NCBI GenBank assembly: GCA_016201105.1
Contig: JACQDN010000049.1
Coordinates: forward strand, 1-64,000
Length of the DNA stretch: 64,000 nt
Direction: 5' to 3'
From: Pseudomonadota bacterium
GTDB taxonomy: Bacteria; Pseudomonadota; Alphaproteobacteria; Micropepsales; Micropepsaceae
A program made the translations under genes and the position numbers. The notes under the pieces were generated by a model. The model saw nothing but the letters and a program-made list of their open reading frames with translations, ran no database searches and was not told the DNA's origin. Shown here one piece after another: positions 52,997 to 61,820 of the stretch; the first letter of the stretch is position 1; each line of letters opens with the position of its first letter.

Positions 52997-54079
52997 TCAC
53001 AATCCCTTGGCGTAGTACCGGCCGAAGCGGTTGTTCAGAAAATCGCTGAGCCTGGCTTCTTCCTGACGCACGAAACCTTTTTGCGGCAGTTTGCCCTCGA
53101 ACAAAAGATCGGTCATCGCGCAAATGCCGCACGCCGTCGTCACCTGAATGGCGCTCATCAGACGGTCGCCCACGGTCTGGGCATAGATCTTCTTGGCATA
53201 ACTTTCCTGCGTCAGCCGGCCCTCGCGCCAGCCGGACACCGTCACGAAGATCAGCACCACGTCCTGGTAGGTGATGGGGATCGCCGTTTCCAGGACGTCC
53301 TTCAGCACGTCGCGGCGCATGCCCAGGCGCAGATCGCGTACCAGCATTTTGACGATGTCGCGGTGGCCCGGATAGCGCACCGTCTTGTAGTTGAGATTGT
53401 CGACCTTGCCTTCCAGCGTGTCGCACAGCGTGCCGAGCCCGCCCGAAGTGTTGAAAGCTTCGTATTCGGTGCCGTCGAGCGCGAACTCTTCGAGTTCCTC
53501 CAGCGCCGGCACCTCGCCGCGATGGCCGTCGCGAATGGATTCGCACGGATTGCAATATTCGTTGATGAGGCCGTCGGTGGACCAAGTGAGATTGTACTTG
53601 AGCGCATTGTGCGGAAACACCGGCAGCGCACCCACCCGCATGTTCACGTCGCGCAGCTTCTCGAACTTCAAGGTGAGATCGTTGGCGACGATCGAGATGA
53701 AGCCCGGCGCGAGACCGCATTGGGGGATGAACGCCGTTTTGGCGCCTTCGGCGAGCTTCTTGATATGCCGCGTGGATTCGACGTCTTCGGTGAGATCGAG
53801 ATAGTGCGCGCCCGCGCGTTTGGCGGCGTCGGCCACCGTGTTCGTCAGGTGATAGGGCGTCGCAGAGAGCACGACGTCATGGCCTTCGATTTCGTGACTG
53901 AATTCGTGCGCATCGCTGATGTCCACCTGACGCAGCTCGACGCTGCTCTTGTGCGGCATGCGCTCGAGACTGGCCCGGTCGCGATCGGCGACGGTGACGC
54001 GATAGTCGCCGGAGCCTGAGAGGAATTCGGTGATGGCGACGCCGATTTTGCCGCCGCCGACGAGCATGACTTTCTTCAC
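52997..54079 (-). CDS. Lysine 6-dehydrogenase/saccharopine dehydrogenase-family oxidoreductase
   Basis: 360 residues. The Rossmann start is VMLVGGGKIGVAITEFL, with VVLSATPYHLT, HYLDLTEDVES and PQCGLAPGFISIVAND of the LYS9/lysine-dehydrogenase family. It probably oxidises the epsilon-amino group of lysine (or splits saccharopine) to aminoadipate semialdehyde for the ALDH7 enzyme. The start is a GTG preceded by GGAGGA, better than the TTG six codons earlier. Divergent from the Lrp gene, its likely regulator. Confidence 0.85.
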   Translation of the reverse strand: MKKVMLVGGGKIGVAITEFLSGSGDYRVTVADRDRASLERMPHKSSVELRQVDISDAHEFSHEIEGHDVVLSATPYHLTNTVADAAKRAGAHYLDLTEDVESTRHIKKLAEGAKTAFIPQCGLAPGFISIVANDLTLKFEKLRDVNMRVGALPVFPHNALKYNLTWSTDGLINEYCNPCESIRDGHRGEVPALEELEEFALDGTEYEAFNTSGGLGTLCDTLEGKVDNLNYKTVRYPGHRDIVKMLVRDLRLGMRRDVLKDVLETAIPITYQDVVLIFVTVSGWREGRLTQESYAKKIYAQTVGDRLMSAIQVTTACGICAMTDLLFEGKLPQKGFVRQEEARLSDFLNNRFGRYYAKGL

Positions 54080-54183
54080 GAGAATTCCTCCGGTCAAAAC
54101 AGGGACTTAGTACGCCCCTGACGTGACGGGCGGGAGGCGGCGAAGTGCCGGAAATTGATCTATGATCCGGCGAATCGCAGGAC

Positions 54184-54295
54184 CTTCCGGCGATCTGCCG
54201 TGCTTCGGGGCCGCCGAGGCGGCACCTCAGCACGACGAAGGCGTCATCCTGAGGTGCGATCCGCAGCGAAGCGAAGGAGAGCCCCGAAGGATGAG
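54184..54295. repeat. Dispersed palindromic repeat, family 3, further copy
   Basis: GCACCTCAGCACGACGAAGG and GTCATCCTGAGGTGCGATCC are parts of the CCTGAGGTGCGAGC repeat family. The right end, AAGGAGAGCCCCGAAGGATGAG, contains both the Shine-Dalgarno-like AAGGAG and the start codon of the Lrp gene. Confidence 0.65.
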
Positions 54296-54716
54296 GCCCG
54301 GCGATGCCGAACTCGTTTCTCTTTTGAAGGCCAATGCCCGCGAACCGACTGCGTCGCTGGCCCGCAAGCTCGGCTTGGCGCGCTCCACCGTGCAGGAGCG
54401 CCTGGCCCGGCTCGAACGCGAAGGTACCATCAAGGGCTATACCGTCAGGCTCTCCGAAGCCGCCGAGACGCGAAAGCTGCGCGCCATCGTGATGATTTCG
54501 GCCGATCCCAAACAGGCCGACCGCGTCTCTTCGGAACTCAAGCGCATGGCGGAAGTGCGCTCGCTATCCGCAGTTTCCGGAGGATATGACATGATCGCCA
54601 TGGTCGAGACCGACACGCCGTCCAAGATGGACGCCATTCTGGATCGCATCGGAAAAGCCACCGGCGTGGCGCGCACGGTGTCATCCATCATTCTTTCGGA
54701 AAAATTCAGCAGGTAA
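54291..54716 (+). CDS. Lrp/AsnC-family regulator
   Basis: 141 residues. The helix-turn-helix is SLARKLGLARSTVQERLARL, the AsnC-type effector domain has AIVMISADPKQADRVSSEL and a GGYDMIAMV segment. Divergent from the lysine dehydrogenase gene, it probably controls lysine catabolism in response to lysine or a product. Start codon and ribosome-binding site lie in a dispersed repeat; no better start is visible because the upstream frame is repeat sequence. Confidence 0.9.
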   Translation: MRPGDAELVSLLKANAREPTASLARKLGLARSTVQERLARLEREGTIKGYTVRLSEAAETRKLRAIVMISADPKQADRVSSELKRMAEVRSLSAVSGGYDMIAMVETDTPSKMDAILDRIGKATGVARTVSSIILSEKFSR

Positions 54717-54777
54717 CGGATCTCGTTTCCGCCAATTTCCTCCCGTGGTATCGTCATGGGTCAGCAAGCGGATCACC

Positions 54778-56280
54778 ATGGCGAAACCTCTGACTACCCC
54801 CCGAGGACGGGTCGGTCGCGCGATTGAGCGTGCGCGAAAACCCGACCGCGAAAAAATGGATGTGCACAAGCAGCGCGTTCCATTCTGGTTCGTTTTCGCA
54901 TTGCTGTTCGTGCTGGCGTCCTATCAGATCGTGATGAACCCGTTCGGATTCAGCGACCTCACCCAACGCTACACGCAGGATGTTTCCGAGCTTCTCATCA
55001 CAGGTCCCTATCTCTACCCCAGAACTGGACACGAGAAGGTGTCGGTTGCGCTCATCAGTGAAAATACACTGCACCTGACCGATACCGGTTGGCCATGGAA
55101 GTACGGAAAGCACGCCATCGCGCTGGACGCTTTGCTGGCGTTGCAACCCAAAGCGGTCGTGGTGGATTTTCTCTTCGTCGATCAAAGAAAAGATGACGGC
55201 ACGCTTCCCGATCTTCTAGAAGAAATCGATCGTTACAAGAAACAAGGTGTTCCGCTCTATTTTGAGTTCGCCAACGACGTGCCGGATGGTGCCAACGCCG
55301 TTTTACCCCAACTCGCCAAGAAGAACGTCACGTTTCTTGATCCCACCATCCTCGTCAATCATGGAATCGTGCGGCAGTACCCGATTGAAGGCAAATGTTT
55401 TGCCAATGGCAAAGTCGGCGGAACGTGCCCGTCCCTTGCCTTGCGCGTCTATGAGGATCTGTACCACAAAAAGCCGAGGGTCTCGCCGGAAGGCTTGATG
55501 GAACTTGTCTGGGGGACGCGTTCCGATCCCATCAACGCCAAATGGATGCACCTGACCGACGAGAAAGGCCGGCTTCGATCCTGCGAATTGAATCTGGGTT
55601 TCTGGCGCCGCATCTTTCTCGCCTTCTTCGACACAGACGCCGTCAAATCGCGCTGCCCCTATAGCAGCATCATTCCCGTAGAATCGCTGATGAGGGGCGA
55701 CAACGACGCCGACGTCGCGCACCTCGCCAAGGACCGCATCGTCTTTTACGGCGGCGGCCTGGAAGGCGCGCAAGACAAGTCCTTCACGCCCGTGAACGGA
55801 CTTCAGTCAAACGTTTTCGTCCACGCCATGGCAATGGACAATCTGATCACCTTGAACGGCAAGCCTGAGCAGAATGTTGTTGAAATTGGAGGCATGACAT
55901 TCGACAGCAATCCGGTGCAGGTGGCGGCGATTATTCCCGTCATCATCATCCTGACCTGGATTCACATGCGTCGACTGCGCCGCGAACGCCAGAAGCGTGA
56001 AGAACCGAGGCGCGGCGAACTGCTCGAGTATTTCGTGGAAAAGCTGGCCGAACAGGCCTGGCATTGGCTGGGCTTCGGATTGGCGCTCGGCGCCGGCCTG
56101 GTGTTAACCCTGGCGGCAGGACTTTCTGTTGCAAACTGGGTCGAAGTGGTCTTCGTGGCGGTGGAATTGGCGGCGATGCTGCTGTTCCGCGTTCCCGACA
56201 CAATTTGGGGCTATATCCGCCACGTCATCGGTGAAATCGAATTGCTCGAAAACAACCCGCAAGAGGAGAGCGTAACGTGA
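54778..56280 (+). CDS. CHASE2-domain membrane protein without an output domain
   Basis: 500 residues. The first membrane helix is near 36-53 (FWFVFALLFVLASYQIVM). The periplasmic CHASE2 domain runs to about 375, with LITGPYLYPRTGHEKVSVAL, AVVVDFLFVDQRKDDG, DRIVFYGGGLEGAQD and FVHAMAMDNLIT. Three more helices follow near 385-405, 437-458 and 460-480. CHASE2 is usually joined to a cyclase, kinase or GGDEF; none is present. It is coupled by overlaps to a small exported protein and an M48 protease, which may be the output. Confidence 0.82.
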   Translation: MAKPLTTPRGRVGRAIERARKPDREKMDVHKQRVPFWFVFALLFVLASYQIVMNPFGFSDLTQRYTQDVSELLITGPYLYPRTGHEKVSVALISENTLHLTDTGWPWKYGKHAIALDALLALQPKAVVVDFLFVDQRKDDGTLPDLLEEIDRYKKQGVPLYFEFANDVPDGANAVLPQLAKKNVTFLDPTILVNHGIVRQYPIEGKCFANGKVGGTCPSLALRVYEDLYHKKPRVSPEGLMELVWGTRSDPINAKWMHLTDEKGRLRSCELNLGFWRRIFLAFFDTDAVKSRCPYSSIIPVESLMRGDNDADVAHLAKDRIVFYGGGLEGAQDKSFTPVNGLQSNVFVHAMAMDNLITLNGKPEQNVVEIGGMTFDSNPVQVAAIIPVIIILTWIHMRRLRRERQKREEPRRGELLEYFVEKLAEQAWHWLGFGLALGAGLVLTLAAGLSVANWVEVVFVAVELAAMLLFRVPDTIWGYIRHVIGEIELLENNPQEESVT

Positions 56281-56672
56281 AGTGTGTATCCTTCGCCGCG
56301 TTGTGCGGCCTTGGCCTTGTCGCTGCCACACCGGCGCTTGCCGCCTGCGACACCTCCCGCGATGTTGTGATTGCAGCGCGCACACCACAGGTCGATCTCT
56401 ACGATGCCGCCGACGGCAAGCGCGTGCTGACGATGGACAAGGACAAGTTTCCCGCATGCACGCCGATCCAGGACCGTGCGTCCAATCTGATGCTGAAGGT
56501 CACCGTGAACGGCACGGCCTATTGGGTGCCGCCGCACATGGTCAATTATCATTTCAACGGCAAGACGGCGGCGGTGTGCCGCAACCTGGCGCTGGGCAGC
56601 AACGAGGCCCGCACCGGTGCGACGCGCGGCCTCGGCGAGGGTTGCCCGAAACCGAAAGCGCCCAGTCCATGA
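56277..56672 (+). CDS. Small exported protein, unknown
   Basis: 131 residues from a GTG overlapping the CHASE2 stop (GTGA). The signal peptide ends in ATPALA-A near residue 23. The mature part has four Cys (ACDTSR, FPACTP, AAVCRN, EGCPKP), which could form disulfides, and a Val/Trp-rich region (VTVNGTAYWVPPHMV) reminiscent of SH3-like folds. It ends with ATGA overlap into the protease gene, so the three products probably work together. Confidence 0.75.
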   Translation: MKCVSFAALCGLGLVAATPALAACDTSRDVVIAARTPQVDLYDAADGKRVLTMDKDKFPACTPIQDRASNLMLKVTVNGTAYWVPPHMVNYHFNGKTAAVCRNLALGSNEARTGATRGLGEGCPKPKAPSP

Positions 56673-58243
56673 ACGTCAAACCTTCACGCCGCGCGCTCGC
56701 GGCTTGCACGATCCTGTGCGGCTCACTGGCGTTCTCGCCGGTGGCCGATGCCAGCCTGTTCGGTAGCAGCAGCGGTTATCCCAAGAGCGGCAAGGCGATC
56801 GACAATTTCCAGCCGGCGGTCAACTACAGCGACGTGATCCAGGGCCGTCCGCGCTCGCTCGGCATCATGCGCGCCCGCGCGCAAGGTTTCGTGCCGTCGC
56901 CGGAACTGCACGACTACGTCAAGAGCGTGCTGATGCGCGTGCTGGCCGGTGAGCAGCTGCCGCCGAGTTTCCAACCCGAAGTGCGCGTGCTGGCCGCGCC
57001 GGAATTCACCGCGCTCTGCACGCCGGACGGCACCATCGTCGTCACCATCGGCTTGCTCGAATTGCTGGAAAACGAAGACGAACTCGCTTTTGTCCTCGCC
57101 CATGAAGTGAGCCACGCGATCCTGCGCCATCACGATTCGGATTGGTACAAGAAATCCCAGTACTACATGGTGGTGAACGGCGCCGCGGTCGATACCGTCG
57201 CCAAGAAGGTTTCGTTCAATATCGGCGGCGTCAACACCGGCGAAGCCTACGAAGCCGCCACACATCTCTACAAACTCTCTGGCAACGTGCTCGCGCCGCA
57301 GCACGATCCCGAGCAGGAAGACCAGGCTGATGCGCTCGGTTTCGATTTGATGGTGAAGGCCGGTTACGATCCCGACGCGGCGATCTCGGTGATGGACAAA
57401 CTCGCCCAGCAGGAGGCCGAAGCCGCCGCCGCCGTCAAGGACGCGCAGGACAGCAAGAAGAAAGAAGGCAAAGGCGACGATGACGACGACATTCCCACCG
57501 GCTTGACCAGTCTGAGCATCGGCGGGCTCACATTCGGCGAGAGTCAGGGCACCGGCATCGCCTCGCTGGCCATGTCGCTGTTCAATTCCGCCGTGGATTC
57601 GATGTCCGACGAAGCGACCTCGCATCATCCCGCCAAGGAACGCATCGATTTGCTCAGCAATTACGAATTCCGCGAGTATCGCGATCTGCGACCGCGCCAA
57701 CCCACCCCGCTCGCGTGGTCGCCCGACAGCAAACTTGCCTCGCGCCCGGTTCTGACCAACCTCCTGGATCACTACAGCCGGGCCGAAGATGCCGCCGAAT
57801 TCGTTGCTGCGAAGACGGACGGCACGACGCCGCCGCGTCCGGAACCCGTCGCAAAGGCCGCGTTGCAGAAATCGACCGGCGCACCGACGCAGAACCACGC
57901 CTATACGCAGTTCGTCGCTTACGAATATTACGACTACGCCAAGCAGCCAACGCAGTCTGAAGCGTCCCTCGAGGCAGCCGTGAACGGGCCCGAACCGTCG
58001 TGGGAAGTCTATGCGCGCCTCACCGACATCCATATCCAGCGCAAGGACTACGCCGGCGCGCAGAAGCTGATGGATCAGGCGGTGACGCGCTTCGACAATT
58101 CGCCGGTCTTGCTGCCCAAGCGTATCGAAGTTCTCGAAGGCCAGGGGCGCGACAGTGAAGCCAAAGCGCTGCTGCCGCAGTGCAAGGGCTACGACATTCC
58201 CGAACTCTACGATCAATGCCAGAAATACGCGGCGAAAAGTTGA
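56669..58243 (+). CDS. M48-family zinc metalloprotease with C-terminal TPR region
   Basis: 524 residues. A signal peptide is followed by the protease domain with AHEVSHAILRHH (H145, E146, H149) and the third ligand E217 in QEDQADALGFDL. An acidic low-complexity insertion (GKGDDDDDIPTG) follows, and the C terminus has TPR-like helices (EVYARLTDIHIQRKDYAGAQ). It resembles BepA-type periplasmic proteases that act on outer-membrane proteins. The start overlaps the preceding stop by ATGA. Confidence 0.88.
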   Translation: MNVKPSRRALAACTILCGSLAFSPVADASLFGSSSGYPKSGKAIDNFQPAVNYSDVIQGRPRSLGIMRARAQGFVPSPELHDYVKSVLMRVLAGEQLPPSFQPEVRVLAAPEFTALCTPDGTIVVTIGLLELLENEDELAFVLAHEVSHAILRHHDSDWYKKSQYYMVVNGAAVDTVAKKVSFNIGGVNTGEAYEAATHLYKLSGNVLAPQHDPEQEDQADALGFDLMVKAGYDPDAAISVMDKLAQQEAEAAAAVKDAQDSKKKEGKGDDDDDIPTGLTSLSIGGLTFGESQGTGIASLAMSLFNSAVDSMSDEATSHHPAKERIDLLSNYEFREYRDLRPRQPTPLAWSPDSKLASRPVLTNLLDHYSRAEDAAEFVAAKTDGTTPPRPEPVAKAALQKSTGAPTQNHAYTQFVAYEYYDYAKQPTQSEASLEAAVNGPEPSWEVYARLTDIHIQRKDYAGAQKLMDQAVTRFDNSPVLLPKRIEVLEGQGRDSEAKALLPQCKGYDIPELYDQCQKYAAKS

Positions 58244-58248
58244 GATCG

Positions 58249-58267
58249 ACCCTCCCTGAGGGAGGGT
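58249..58267. terminator. Perfect short hairpin after the M48 gene
   Basis: ACCCTCCC and GGGAGGGT pair perfectly around TGA, five bases past the M48 stop codon. It is the terminal module of repeat family 1. There is no following U run, so termination is only suggested. Confidence 0.4.
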
Positions 58268-58272
58268 GAGTT

Positions 58273-58512
58273 TCAGCTGTGCGTGGCGCGCACGCTTTGG
58301 GCGTGCGAACGAATGACGAAGCCGGCGGCAGTCAATGTCTTGCGGATTTCGAGGCCGTGGGCGGCATCGCGCGCCTCGATGGTGATGCCGAGATCGGCCG
58401 ATTTCACCGGCATGTCCGTCATCATGCGGTTGTGCGACACATCGAGGATGTTGCTGCCGGCTTCGCCGATGACAGTGGTAATGCGCGCTTCCGGTGACAG
58501 CGCTCTTCGATT
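58273..58512 (-). pseudogene. ilvA: C-terminal ACT-domain remnant of threonine dehydratase
   Basis: About 80 codons ending at a TGA encode ARITTVIGEAGSNILDVSHN, then DMPVKSADLGITIEARD and a final LTAAGFVIRSH. This is the end of the ACT domain found at the C terminus of TdcB/IlvA-type threonine ammonia-lyases. The rest of the ACT domain and the whole catalytic part are missing, and no start codon or ribosome site is present. The break falls beside the end of the DUF4198 gene, so insertion of the following region probably truncated the gene. Confidence 0.7.
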
Positions 58513-58513
58513 G

Positions 58514-59380
58514 TTAAGGGCGACTGGAAGGAAAGCCGAAACTTAGGCTCGAAAAGGTCGTTTCAAAGTCCGTGTCTCGCGACATCGGCTGTGGCTTGGT
58601 CCAGACCACGTTCAGCAGCCAATACCCGTTCGTGGGCATCTTGAAACGCGCCCGTCCTGCACGGTCGGTTCGATGCATTTCGACCGGCGCGGCATCATGT
58701 TCGAGATTGGTGAGCATGATGAGGGCACCTGCCAGGCGTCGCCCCTCGAAGATTACGCACACCGGCAAAGTCGGAGGGCGCGGCTCTGAATACGGATTCG
58801 CTTCAGGCACGATCTCAAGCGGCAAACCCAGCGGCTCGGTGATCCGGCTCTGCGACGCCGGCACGGGTGGTCCCACTTGCACGATCGATTTGGCCACGCG
58901 GCTGTAGTTCTCCGATCCGTCCGCATCCATCTGGTGGGTGCGTTTCCTTTGTTCCAAGGCGAGCGTGAGCCCCTCGAAATTGAGATAGTCGTTGAAGCGG
59001 ATGGCCGGCAGGAAGCTCTGCGCATGATCGTCCGTCTTAAAGACTATTACGTAAGCGCCCGGGGCCCGGAAACGGAAAGCGCCGTCCTCGGTTTTGGCGC
59101 CGAGGTGCAGATTCGCGCGCAGATCAATCACTCCCCTATCCGGCGCAACCGCCATGAAGCGGGTGATCCTGTGCAAGGGGATGGGAGAGCGCTGCCGAAA
59201 AGGTCCGTGGCCCACCTGCAAAGTCACGGTCGTCTCAGCTTGGGGCTTGACCCAGTACGCCTGCGGCTGGACCCAGAAATCATGCGCCGCGGCTGAGTTG
59301 GCGGCGATAAGACTGGCCATTGCCGCGAACAGCGCAGCGCGACGCAGATCGATCAGCCGCTGGCGGAAGGGAGCGGGCAC
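58514..59380 (-). CDS. DUF4198 periplasmic protein
   Basis: 288 residues. The signal peptide ends near ANSAAA-HDFWVQP, the typical HDFWV start of mature DUF4198 proteins. GAYVIVFKTDD and GYWLLNVVWTKP fit the beta-rich family. Relatives (NikK-like) work with nickel or cobalt uptake systems. It ends two bases from the threonine dehydratase remnant and is the last gene of the minus-strand HupE group. Confidence 0.82.
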   Translation of the reverse strand: MPAPFRQRLIDLRRAALFAAMASLIAANSAAAHDFWVQPQAYWVKPQAETTVTLQVGHGPFRQRSPIPLHRITRFMAVAPDRGVIDLRANLHLGAKTEDGAFRFRAPGAYVIVFKTDDHAQSFLPAIRFNDYLNFEGLTLALEQRKRTHQMDADGSENYSRVAKSIVQVGPPVPASQSRITEPLGLPLEIVPEANPYSEPRPPTLPVCVIFEGRRLAGALIMLTNLEHDAAPVEMHRTDRAGRARFKMPTNGYWLLNVVWTKPQPMSRDTDFETTFSSLSFGFPSSRP

Positions 59381-59389
59381 GATTGAGCC

Positions 59390-59902
59390 TTACTCCAAAT
59401 GGTCGGGCATGTAGCCCGGAGTCACAGGCAGAAATTGCAGCGTCGCGGCTAGAACCGCCACGGCGATCAGCCAGCTCGAAACTACCTTCACGATGATTGG
59501 TGTATGCCGACGGACAATCCACGCGGCAGGAACAAGAATGAATACGCAAGGCAGCGCCTTGACCAAATCAAGACGTGAGCCAGAAAGCGCGATCACCGCA
59601 CCGCACCAAATGCCGGTGTTGAGAGACAGCGCGAGCGCTCCGCGTGAAGTGATCCCGCCAGGCAAGTGAACGCTTGCAGCATTTGCGGCCACACTAATCC
59701 AGGTGGCTAGAAAAACGGCCTCCAGCCATGCCGCCGGCAAAGGCGCGAAGGTGACGGCGATCGCTGTCACCGCGAGTCCGACAACGCTCTTCGCCCAAGA
59801 GTCTCGCGGCGCGAAAGCCAGCGCCAACCCGAGTGCGGCGCAGATCAGTGCCGGTGGGAGCGCTCCGCCCCTCAAAGGCCGATTGCCTTTTTGAGAAACC
59901 AA
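59390..59902 (-). CDS. Hydrophobic membrane protein beside HupE
   Basis: 170 residues with five or so membrane helices (LICAALGLALAFAP, VVGLAVTAIAVTFAP, FLATWISVAANAA, WLIAVAVLAATLQFLP). No family recognised. Its start lies 31 bases inside the end of hupE, so it is translationally linked to it and might be a second permease subunit or accessory. Confidence 0.65.
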   Translation of the reverse strand: MVSQKGNRPLRGGALPPALICAALGLALAFAPRDSWAKSVVGLAVTAIAVTFAPLPAAWLEAVFLATWISVAANAASVHLPGGITSRGALALSLNTGIWCGAVIALSGSRLDLVKALPCVFILVPAAWIVRRHTPIIVKVVSSWLIAVAVLAATLQFLPVTPGYMPDHLE

Positions 59903-60510
59903 GCGCCCACAATGGCGATGACAACACCCAAGCTTTGCGTCGCGACGGCGCAGCCGGAGCGATCCTTGAGAAGCCCGATGCCGATACCCACGACGTGCAA
60001 CGAGCCAGTCGCGAGTACAAAACCTATACTATAACCGATTGGATCGGCCGCCGACGGCAGTTCTCTTCCGTGCGCGTAGCCATGGAACACGGCAAATGTG
60101 CCAACGATGAGAGAGGCTGCCCAGACCGGCACCTTGACTGCCAGCGCAATACAACCGCCCAACACCATCACGGAAAGCGCGATGCCTATCTCGACGGGGG
60201 GCAGAACGACGTCGAACATTCCCATTGCCGCGCCGCCCACCATCACGACGGGGAAGATGACGGGAAGTGTGTAGATCAGAGGCCGACCGAGGAACGCGCC
60301 CCAGAGTCCGACCGAAATCATCGCCAACAGATGGTCGAGGCCCGTGAATGGATGTTCGAAGCCCGACACGAAGCCGCCGGGAAGGCCGGTGCCCGTGTGC
60401 GCCATCGCCGGATTGGCGAAGGTCACAAGCATTGCGACGCTGACTGCGAGGAGCGCCGCCACGTGCACTGGCCGTGTAGATTGCCGAGACAAATTCACGC
60501 TAAACCTCAC
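59872..60510 (-). CDS. hupE: HupE/UreJ-family metal permease-like protein
   Basis: 212 residues. A signal-like first helix ends at NPAMAHTGTG, then the HupE/UreJ signature FEHPFTGLDHLLAMISVGLW, and later VFHGYAHGREL. Seven membrane helices. HupE/UreJ proteins take up nickel or cobalt. It is flanked by a DUF4198 gene and a DUF4331 gene, a plausible metal-handling set. Confidence 0.85.
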   Translation of the reverse strand: MRFSVNLSRQSTRPVHVAALLAVSVAMLVTFANPAMAHTGTGLPGGFVSGFEHPFTGLDHLLAMISVGLWGAFLGRPLIYTLPVIFPVVMVGGAAMGMFDVVLPPVEIGIALSVMVLGGCIALAVKVPVWAASLIVGTFAVFHGYAHGRELPSAADPIGYSIGFVLATGSLHVVGIGIGLLKDRSGCAVATQSLGVVIAIVGAWFLKKAIGL

Positions 60511-60532
60511 CCAGCCGTCGGCGTCGCGCCGT

Positions 60533-61753
60533 TTAGTACTTCGGCGCCACGCTCGGGCCTGGCGCCGCCAAGAACGGAAACGCCGTCACGGAAGTGGGTC
60601 GGTCGGCGCGCTCAACTCCATCGTCGACGCTGGTGTTTGTCCCATCGACCAAGCGCGATCTGTAAACGTTTGAAGTGTTGTAATCGATCGTTCTGCCCCC
60701 ACAGTCCCAACGCAACGCAGTCTGGCCGCCCAGATTGGCGAGTTCGACGGCAAAGAGCTGCGTGCATACCGATGAGGCGCTATTGACCCAAAGGCGATCG
60801 TCCACGAGCAACGTCGCAAGCCTGTGGTAGCGAATCGATGGCGAGGCTTCCGGATCGGCGAACAACTGATTTCCGCACTTGCCGTCAAAGCCATCATACA
60901 GAGCCAGAGATTTCTCGATTTCTGGCACGAACTGTTTCGATGTGGCCGGGCTTGCCGCAGCATATTGTTCTTTCAACCTGTCGCTCGCATCATCGCGCGT
61001 CAGCGGTCGCAGCAATGCTTGTTGCGTCAGAGGCCGGCCTTCGCGATTAAGTTGCCGATCGGGTGCAACCGTTGCACCCCAAATCGCCAGCAATTTTCCG
61101 CCTTTGTTGACGAGGTCGAGATCGACCGAAATAACAAGCGCCGACGCCGACCAGCCAGCGAGAAAATTCGTCGCCGGACCGCCATCGGTATGCTGCCATT
61201 GATCCATGATTGCTTGGGAAGCCGCCCGGCTGAAGACTGGACATCCCGCCGAATCCGCCGCAGTTCCATTCGTCAAAGCCGCTGCTGCCGTTTGATACGC
61301 CGCCCTTGTTCCCCTGACATTGTTGAAGAATGGATCGGCCCGTAATCCGGCGAAAACGCGGAAACGATGGTTGCGCCCGTAGAGGCCGTCTAGGCCGCTG
61401 GGATCGCCGCGCGCTTCATCGGCCCTGCCCGCTCGGCAATCCACTGCCGTCGAGGATTGGAACCGGCAAACAATTGTCGTCGTCGCGATCGTTTTGCCAA
61501 ACTGCTTTCCGCTGTCAATGTGAAATACATATTGCAACCTGTCGGAAAAACTATGACCCACGATTGTCATTACAAGATTCAAGTGTCGCCCGTCGGTTGC
61601 CGTCCAGGCGTAAACATCGCCGATGTCTGCCTGTGGATTGGCGATGACACTCGGCGCATCAAGATGATTTGACGCAAGCGACGTGCAGACACCCCCGACC
61701 AGTCCAGTTGCGATGACCGTTGCTGCCGGCAACCATTTCAATCGTTCGATCAT
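60533..61753 (-). CDS. DUF4331 exported protein
   Basis: 406 residues with a signal peptide (WLPAATVIATGLVGGVCTSL) and the DUF4331 start SNHLDAPSVIANPQADIGD, then YAWTATDGRHLNLVMTIVG. This family of secreted beta-rich proteins has no known function. The start MIERLKWLP lies at the right place for the signal peptide; the longer open frame upstream is not coding. It precedes hupE by 22 bases. Confidence 0.82.
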   Translation of the reverse strand: MIERLKWLPAATVIATGLVGGVCTSLASNHLDAPSVIANPQADIGDVYAWTATDGRHLNLVMTIVGHSFSDRLQYVFHIDSGKQFGKTIATTTIVCRFQSSTAVDCRAGRADEARGDPSGLDGLYGRNHRFRVFAGLRADPFFNNVRGTRAAYQTAAAALTNGTAADSAGCPVFSRAASQAIMDQWQHTDGGPATNFLAGWSASALVISVDLDLVNKGGKLLAIWGATVAPDRQLNREGRPLTQQALLRPLTRDDASDRLKEQYAAASPATSKQFVPEIEKSLALYDGFDGKCGNQLFADPEASPSIRYHRLATLLVDDRLWVNSASSVCTQLFAVELANLGGQTALRWDCGGRTIDYNTSNVYRSRLVDGTNTSVDDGVERADRPTSVTAFPFLAAPGPSVAPKY

Positions 61754-61820
61754 GTCTCTCACTTTGCTTTCATCCCGTCGCAAGCCGCAGCCCGTCATCC
61801 GATCGATGGTGCGGTTGCGC

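Noticed and set aside
56723-58216. 497-codon open frame opposite the M48 protease gene
   Set aside because: The plus-strand frame has a full HExxH protease; this one has none.
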